DNA of 11,549 nucleotides, taken from NCBI GenBank assembly GCA_964370475.1, contig CAYJJI010000026.1:1-11549 (forward strand), in the 5' to 3' direction. The stretch is from CAYJCL01 sp964370475. GTDB taxonomy: Bacteria > Bacillota_I > Bacilli_A > RF39 > UBA660. The translations under genes were made by a program, and so were the position numbers. Positions 7,567 to 11,549 of the stretch are shown here, piece by piece (positions within the stretch are counted from its first letter, which is position 1; every line of letters starts with the position of its first letter). Below the pieces are notes generated by a model. It saw nothing but the letters and a program-made list of their open reading frames with translations, was not told the origin of the DNA and made no database searches.

Positions 7567-7588
7567 GGCCTTAATTAAGGTCTTTTTT
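7565..7588 (+). terminator. Intrinsic terminator at the left end of the cassette
   Basis: GGCCTT (7567-7572), an AATT loop and AAGGTC (7577-7582) form a 6-base stem with one G-T pair, extendable by one G-T and one A-T pair, then six T residues (7583-7588). It would stop any transcript started in the left repeat copy and isolates the cassette promoter downstream. An upstream TTAATTA (7555-7561) could pair with TAATTAA (7572-7578) and compete with it. Confidence 0.65.
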
Positions 7589-7635
7589 ATTTGTGTAAAA
7601 TTTTAATCTTATTAATTGTACCTTAGGCTGTGTAA

Positions 7636-7664
7636 TTGACACAATACTCTACATATGGTATGCT
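7636..7664 (+). promoter_or_regulatory. Strong promoter of the two-gene cassette
   Basis: A perfect -35 TTGACA (7636-7641), a 17-base spacer and TATGCT (7659-7664) with TGG (7656-7658) as an extended -10. This is among the best promoter matches in the window and fires about 65 bases before the first cassette gene, after its own terminator, so the cassette can be expressed independently of rpmF. The leader (about 7671-7729) is very AT-rich and contains AAAAAGGGG (7676-7684) of unclear use. Confidence 0.75.
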
Positions 7665-7729
7665 AGTGCCTATTTAAAAAGGGGATTATAATAATATATA
7701 ATATATATTTTTTGTTTTTTGGAGGTAAA

Positions 7730-9256
7730 ATGAATAATATAAAAGCGAGAATGATTACTTTAAGAGAGTATCAAAAATATAAAAAGAGTAATCAGCATAG
7801 TTTGGCTTATGTCAATTATTTGATAAATACTCATTATGTTGATAATAAAGACATAGTTGTATATGATGATATTAATAATAAATATCTTGTGGTAAATGAA
7901 CGTGGAATAATAAGTGACATGAAAAAGAATGATTTTGAATTAACATCTTATTTGGTATTAGATAGAACTCAAATAATAGACAGATTGTCAACTAAGTTGA
8001 GCAGCTTTAGATATACGTTTGCATTTGATGATTCAATTAGAGAAAAAATGAATGTTAAAATTCCGAATGAAGAATGGTTGTTTTTGGGTGAGGTACTAGT
8101 TCCTGAAAATCGTTTTTACAAGATAGATAATTGTAAAAGTGAAAAAATTAGAAATAAATTTAATATAAGTATGAATATTGATTTTGGTACATATTTTTAT
8201 AGCACAGATAGAGGAGATATTTTGAATTTTTCTAGTATGTCTACTTTATTTAATGAAATTATATATAGTGAAAGAAATTTTAGTGAAATACGACGAAGTA
8301 GAGGTCGTAAAACAGGAGAAATAGTAAATTGGACATTTGATAATTTACTTTGGACATTGTATGAAGATGAAGATATTTTGATAAGTGAAAAAACATATTC
8401 TGATAATTTAATTTTTCCACTATTTGGAAAAGAAGCATTAAATATTATTTCAGATTTTAGTTCTTCTGGATTAAAATATGAAAATAATATTAGAAATAGA
8501 AAAACAAATGAAGATGAAAAATTACAATTAAATAAAATATTTGAAGATGCAAAAAATATGGTTGAAGAAAAAAATATATATTTAGATAAGGAATTGGATA
8601 GTTTAGTTACAAATTTATTTAATGGTGAGAAGTTTAAAGATGGAGAATATCATATATTGCCTTTATCTTCAAAACAAGTAAATATTACCAGTGAGGATAG
8701 ATTTTATTACGAAGTAAGATTAGATGCGCTTGATTTAACAATAAATGTAGAACCGAAGTGGTATTTAAAACTTAAAGAAAAGTGTAGAGATGAACATCCA
8801 TTAAATGTTAATTTAGTTATTGAGTTGAAGGGTAATGAAATTCATAACGATATAATTGATTTAGTAAATACAAGCAAGTTATTAAATAGATGGAGACTTC
8901 CGGAAAATTGTTGTATTGTATTAAAATCTTCTAGTAAAGTGAGTATTGAGAAACATAGTGCTAAAAAATCAACTATATTCAAATATGCAAATGATGAATA
9001 CAGTACAAATAATCTAAACGGAGGAACCGAGTTTATATCTGTTACTCAAGTCACTTTAGCAAAAGTAAATAGTACAAATACTATTATAGATAATTTTGAT
9101 GTAACGAGCGAGAAATATTTGACATTAGAATTTGGTAATGAGTGTGAAAAAATTAGAAATATGAATGATATATATATAAACGTTCCTGAAGAATTTTATG
9201 AGGAATTGGTATTAATTCCAAAAAGAGAAAGAGTATTACAAAAAATAAAACCTTAG
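7730..9256 (+). CDS. Unrecognised paralogous cassette protein A
   Basis: I do not recognise this 508-residue protein. It has no signal peptide or membrane span and is rich in Asn, Lys, Asp and Ile, so it is probably cytoplasmic. Comparison with its neighbour at 9336 shows three zones. Residues 1 to about 90 (from MNNIKARMITLREYQKYK) are about three-quarters identical. About 92-300 is diverged, and its first part (92-143) hardly aligns before resuming at FNISMN (F144). About 300-508 is close to 90% identical. A highly charged, probably helical stretch lies near 255-290. The start at ATG 7730 is chosen because homology begins there and GGAGG (7721-7725) precedes it; an in-frame TTG at 7712 would lie before the ribosome binding site. 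The gene ends with tandem stops TAG TAA and is likely cotranscribed with the next gene 79 bases on. Confidence 0.88.
   Translation: MNNIKARMITLREYQKYKKSNQHSLAYVNYLINTHYVDNKDIVVYDDINNKYLVVNERGIISDMKKNDFELTSYLVLDRTQIIDRLSTKLSSFRYTFAFDDSIREKMNVKIPNEEWLFLGEVLVPENRFYKIDNCKSEKIRNKFNISMNIDFGTYFYSTDRGDILNFSSMSTLFNEIIYSERNFSEIRRSRGRKTGEIVNWTFDNLLWTLYEDEDILISEKTYSDNLIFPLFGKEALNIISDFSSSGLKYENNIRNRKTNEDEKLQLNKIFEDAKNMVEEKNIYLDKELDSLVTNLFNGEKFKDGEYHILPLSSKQVNITSEDRFYYEVRLDALDLTINVEPKWYLKLKEKCRDEHPLNVNLVIELKGNEIHNDIIDLVNTSKLLNRWRLPENCCIVLKSSSKVSIEKHSAKKSTIFKYANDEYSTNNLNGGTEFISVTQVTLAKVNSTNTIIDNFDVTSEKYLTLEFGNECEKIRNMNDIYINVPEEFYEELVLIPKRERVLQKIKP
8880..9040 (+). repeat. 161-base block identical to the second paralogue (copy 1)
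   Basis: Every base matches 10456-10616 (offset 1576), while flanking DNA on both sides differs at roughly one base in ten. It covers part of the C-terminal region, from before NRWRLPENCC to GGTEFIS. Identity includes all synonymous positions. Confidence 0.88.
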
Positions 9257-9321
9257 TAATCTTTTATTAATAAATTGTATTATTAACAGATTATATTAAT
9301 GGGAATATAAAAATTGAATGT

Positions 9322-9331
9322 GGGGTGGGGG
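9322..9331 (+). promoter_or_regulatory. G-rich ribosome binding site of cassette gene B
   Basis: GGGGTGGGGG sits 4 bases before the ATG at 9336, where cassette gene A has a normal GGAGG. Such a G tract is striking in this AT-rich DNA. An in-frame ATG at 9318 precedes it and would add six residues encoded partly by the G tract. Homology with protein A supports 9336 as the true start. Confidence 0.5.
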
Positions 9332-9335
9332 TAAA

Positions 9336-10835
9336 ATGGATAATATAAAAGCAAGAATGATTACTTTAAGAGAGTATCAAAAATATAAAAGAAGTAAATT
9401 ACATACTTTGGCTAAAGTTAATTATTTAATAAATACTCATTATATTAATAATAACGATATAGTTGTGTATGATGATGCTAATAATAAATATCTTGTAGTA
9501 AATGAAAACGGAATAATTAGGGACATGAAATACGATGATAAAGAGTTAACATCATATTTAGTTTTAGATAAGAGTCAAGTAATTGATAAATTAACAACTA
9601 GACTTTCTATCACTATGGATGAGAATAATGCAGATGAATGTATCGCTGAAGAATTATTATATGGCAATGAATTGTTTCCTGGACTTATTTTTTCAAGAAT
9701 GGATAAGTTTAAGAAAGTTAAATTTATTAACCAATTTAATATTAGTATGAATAATGATAAAGGAACAAAATTTCATGTTGCTGAAAATGGTAATATTTAT
9801 AATTTTTCAAACATGACTTCAATAATTAATGAAATTATGTATAAAAATAGACAGTTTAGTGAAATGCGTCGAAATAAAGGGCGTAAGATTAAAGAAATAG
9901 TTGATTGGACATATGGAGGTTTAGTTTGGACATTTTATAATGATGATAATATTTTGATAAGTGAAAATACATATTCTGATAATTTAGTATTTCCGTTATC
10001 TGATAAAGAAACTATTAATATAATATCTAGTTTTAGTTTGCCTAGATTAAAATATAAAAATAATAAAAGATGTAAAAATAACTATGAAGAAGAAAATATC
10101 AAATTAAATGAAATATATAAAAAAGCAAAAACAATAGTACAAGAAAAAAATAAATATTTAGAAAAAACTCCAGATAAGACAGTTATAGATTTATTTGGTG
10201 GTAATAAATTTAAAGATGGTGAATACTATATGTTGCCTTTATCTTCAAAACAAGTAAATATTACGAGTGAAGATAAATTTTATTACGAAGTAAGATTAGA
10301 TGTACTTGATTTAACTATAAATGTAGAACCGAATTGGTATTTAAAACTTAAAGAGAAGTGTAGAGAAGAATATCCATTAAATGTTAATTTAGTTATTGAG
10401 TTAAAGGATAATGAAATCCATAATGATATAATTGACTTAGTGAGTACAAGCAAGATATTAAATAGATGGAGACTTCCGGAAAATTGTTGTATTGTATTAA
10501 AATCTTCTAGTAAAGTGAGTATTGAGAAACATAGTGCTAAAAAATCAACTATATTCAAATATGCAAATGATGAATACAGTACAAATAATCTAAACGGAGG
10601 AACCGAGTTTATATCTATTACTCAAGTTACTTCGACAAAAATAAATAGTGCAAATACTATTATTGATAACTTTGATGTAATGAGTGAAATTTATTTGACA
10701 TTAGAGTTTGGTAATGAATGTGAAAAAGTCAAAAATAAGAATGATATATATATAAACGTTCCTGAAGAATTTTATGAGGAATTGGTGTTGATTCCGAAAA
10801 GGGAAAGAGTGTTACAAAGAATAAAACAATGGTAA
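9336..10835 (+). CDS. Unrecognised paralogous cassette protein B
   Basis: A 499-residue paralogue of the preceding protein, also without signal peptide or membrane span, and not recognised. It starts MDNIKARMITLREYQKYK and ends near-identically (VLIPKRERVLQ). The segment just after residue 91 differs in sequence and is shorter than in protein A, then alignment resumes at FNISMN. Shared motifs in the central part include RGRK/KGRK, TYSDNL and FKDGEY; the C-terminal part from about residue 292 is nearly the same protein. The ATG at 9336 is supported by the paralogue. No convincing promoter is seen in the 79-base gap, which has only an A/T hairpin (9267-9273 with 9280-9286), so it is probably read from the promoter at 7636. 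The terminator in the right repeat copy (10875-10897) ends it. Tandem duplication followed by divergence is the likely origin. Confidence 0.88.
   Translation: MDNIKARMITLREYQKYKRSKLHTLAKVNYLINTHYINNNDIVVYDDANNKYLVVNENGIIRDMKYDDKELTSYLVLDKSQVIDKLTTRLSITMDENNADECIAEELLYGNELFPGLIFSRMDKFKKVKFINQFNISMNNDKGTKFHVAENGNIYNFSNMTSIINEIMYKNRQFSEMRRNKGRKIKEIVDWTYGGLVWTFYNDDNILISENTYSDNLVFPLSDKETINIISSFSLPRLKYKNNKRCKNNYEEENIKLNEIYKKAKTIVQEKNKYLEKTPDKTVIDLFGGNKFKDGEYYMLPLSSKQVNITSEDKFYYEVRLDVLDLTINVEPNWYLKLKEKCREEYPLNVNLVIELKDNEIHNDIIDLVSTSKILNRWRLPENCCIVLKSSSKVSIEKHSAKKSTIFKYANDEYSTNNLNGGTEFISITQVTSTKINSANTIIDNFDVMSEIYLTLEFGNECEKVKNKNDIYINVPEEFYEELVLIPKRERVLQRIKQW
10456..10616 (+). repeat. 161-base block identical to the first paralogue (copy 2)
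   Basis: Identical base for base to 8880-9040. The mismatches at 10455 and 10617 bound it. Flanking regions of the two genes have many silent and amino-acid-changing differences. Confidence 0.88.
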
Positions 10836-10866
10836 ATAAATATTGTTAATTTTGTTTGTAATATTA

Positions 10867-10944
10867 AAATAATAAAAGTACTTAATGTACTTTTTTTATT
10901 TGTTTTTTTATGGTAGTATTTATAGTAGGTGAAATTATGAAGAA
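10867..10944 (+). repeat. 78-base direct repeat, right copy (leader of the secreted-protein gene)
   Basis: This copy matches 7464-7541 at 74 of 78 positions. Here it lies 31 bases after cassette gene B, supplies that gene with a terminator, and leads into an intact open reading frame whose ATG (10937-10939) and ribosome binding site AGGTGA (10927-10932) are part of the repeat. Confidence 0.9.
10875..10897 (+). terminator. Terminator after cassette gene B
   Basis: AAAGTAC (10875-10881), TTAAT loop, GTACTTT (10887-10893) and T residues to 10897: the same hairpin as after rpmF, carried by the right repeat copy. Confidence 0.83.
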
Positions 10945-11549
10945 TAAAGTTATATTAATAGTTATTGGTTCAATGTTACTTTTAGTAACTATTCTTGGAA
11001 TATCATATAGTTTGTGGGTTGTTAATGAAACTCAAACTAATGAAAATATTGTTGATACTGGATGTTTTGATATAACATTTACTGAAGATACTGATTCAAA
11101 TATTACGCTTAGTAATTCTTTTCCAATGACTGATGAAGATGGATTAAAGAATGCTCCGTATACATTTAGTATATCTAATACTTGTGATGTTGATGGTAAT
11201 TATCAAATTAATTTAGAAGTGATGGATGCTACTACTCTTGATCATTCTTTAATTAAGGGTGCTTTAAACAATGAAATTCCTAAAAGTATGAACGATAGAA
11301 ATGTTGTTGTTGAAACTATAGATAATGCTACTTCTTATAATTTGCAGTCTTTTTATATTAGAGCTGGTGAATCTAGAGATCATGAATTTAGAATGTGGAT
11401 TGATGAAGAGGGAACTTTAGATAACGCTCAAAACAAAAATATTACAGCTAAGATAGTTATTATTGCTGTACCTACAAAACCTTTAACTGATACCGAATTA
11501 TGTATAAGTGAGTATGAATCTGGTGGTTATGTAGCTACAGCGGAAGAAT
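10937..11549 (+). CDS. Secreted TasA/camelysin-like surface protein (partial, runs off the window)
   Basis: The first 204 codons of a gene with no stop before the window end. MKNK followed by a hydrophobic core (about 5-22) and ISYSLWVVNETQTNENIVDT is laid out like the SipW-dependent signal and mature start of TasA/camelysin proteins (a short aromatic/Ser stretch, then an NT-rich segment and a TGxFxI strand). The mature part has beta-type repeats, PYTFSISNTC and FYIRAGESRDHEFRMWI, typical of extracellular fibre or adhesin domains. C43 and C83 could form a disulfide; C189 is a third cysteine. AGGTGA at 10927-10932 supports the ATG. Its leader lies within the right repeat copy, so before the putative insertion it would have followed rpmF directly. 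The family call is by pattern, not by search. Confidence 0.7.
   Translation, partial: MKNKVILIVIGSMLLLVTILGISYSLWVVNETQTNENIVDTGCFDITFTEDTDSNITLSNSFPMTDEDGLKNAPYTFSISNTCDVDGNYQINLEVMDATTLDHSLIKGALNNEIPKSMNDRNVVVETIDNATSYNLQSFYIRAGESRDHEFRMWIDEEGTLDNAQNKNITAKIVIIAVPTKPLTDTELCISEYESGGYVATAEE

Larger units (their letters stand above)
7464..10866 (+). mobile_element. Putative inserted two-gene cassette bounded by direct repeats
   Basis: One repeat copy plus the unique DNA up to the next copy is 3403 bases. The unique part (7542-10866) holds its own terminator, a strong promoter and two paralogous genes, and uses the right repeat copy as its terminator. Removing one repeat plus the unique part would join rpmF directly to the downstream secreted-protein gene with a normal leader, so the unit looks like an insertion. 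No integrase, transposase or terminal inverted repeats are visible, so the mechanism is unknown. Alternatives are Campbell-type integration of a circle carrying homology, or a segmental duplication. Confidence 0.45.

Noticed and set aside
7589..7729. Possible riboswitch or T-box in the cassette leader
   Set aside because: The leader after the promoter is almost pure A/T without a conserved aptamer or T-box core; the upstream hairpin lies before the promoter and is explained as a simple terminator.
9257..9335. Separate promoter or terminator between the two cassette genes
   Set aside because: Only an A/T-only 7-base stem without a T-run and no paired -35/-10 boxes were visible, so the genes are treated as one transcript.
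10283..10558. Open frame of 91 codons on the - strand
   Set aside because: Antisense to cassette gene B, within its highly conserved 3' part; no sign of independent expression.
7542..10866. Insertion sequence or integrative element with its own recombinase
   Set aside because: Neither cassette protein shows a transposase DDE, serine or tyrosine recombinase signature that I can see, and no terminal inverted repeats were found; only the flanking direct repeats suggest insertion.

Overview
The window comes from a very AT-rich, low-GC Gram-positive-type genome, probably an uncultured member of the Bacilli/Mollicutes-related gut lineages (RF39/Erysipelotrichales-like; inferred, not proven). TGA is used as a stop by mutM, the yceD-like gene and the 6061 gene, so this is not the Mycoplasma code. 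A lytic transglycosylase-like protein implies a peptidoglycan wall. The neighbourhood tmcAL (ylbM) - yceD (ylbN) - rpmF matches the ylbM-ylbN-rpmF order known from Bacillus subtilis.

Left block (1-4874): an intrinsic terminator of an off-window gene, an extended -10 promoter, then a tightly packed + strand operon. It holds polA (DNA polymerase I with a degenerate proofreading site), mutM/fpg (base-excision repair glycosylase, sharing one base with the polA stop) and a single-pass membrane protein with an extracellular SLT-type transglycosylase domain (overlapping mutM by 11 bases). A bidirectional hairpin ends this operon and also ends tmcAL arriving from the other side.

Middle block (4843-7494): tmcAL on the - strand and, from a divergent promoter region, an operon of an unrecognised single-pass membrane protein, a YceD/DUF177 protein and ribosomal protein L32 (rpmF), closed by a perfect hairpin-plus-T-run terminator.

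Right block (7464-11549) is the unusual part. A 78-base segment covering the end of rpmF, its terminator and the leader plus first codons of the next gene occurs twice as a direct repeat (7464-7541 and 10867-10944; 74 of 78 positions match). Between the copies lies a self-contained unit of about 3.3 kb with its own terminator, a strong promoter (TTGACA-17-TATGCT with extended -10) and two paralogous genes for roughly 500-residue proteins I do not recognise. The second repeat copy runs into an intact, window-truncated gene for a secreted TasA/camelysin-like protein. The first copy carries the same start codon but leads only into a 10-codon stub that stops against a terminator hairpin. The simplest reading is that a two-gene cassette was inserted just downstream of rpmF, duplicating the site. 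The two cassette proteins have conserved ends and a diverged middle, and share a 161-base stretch with no differences, which suggests recent gene conversion. No recombinase, transposase, tRNA, rRNA or CRISPR array was seen.
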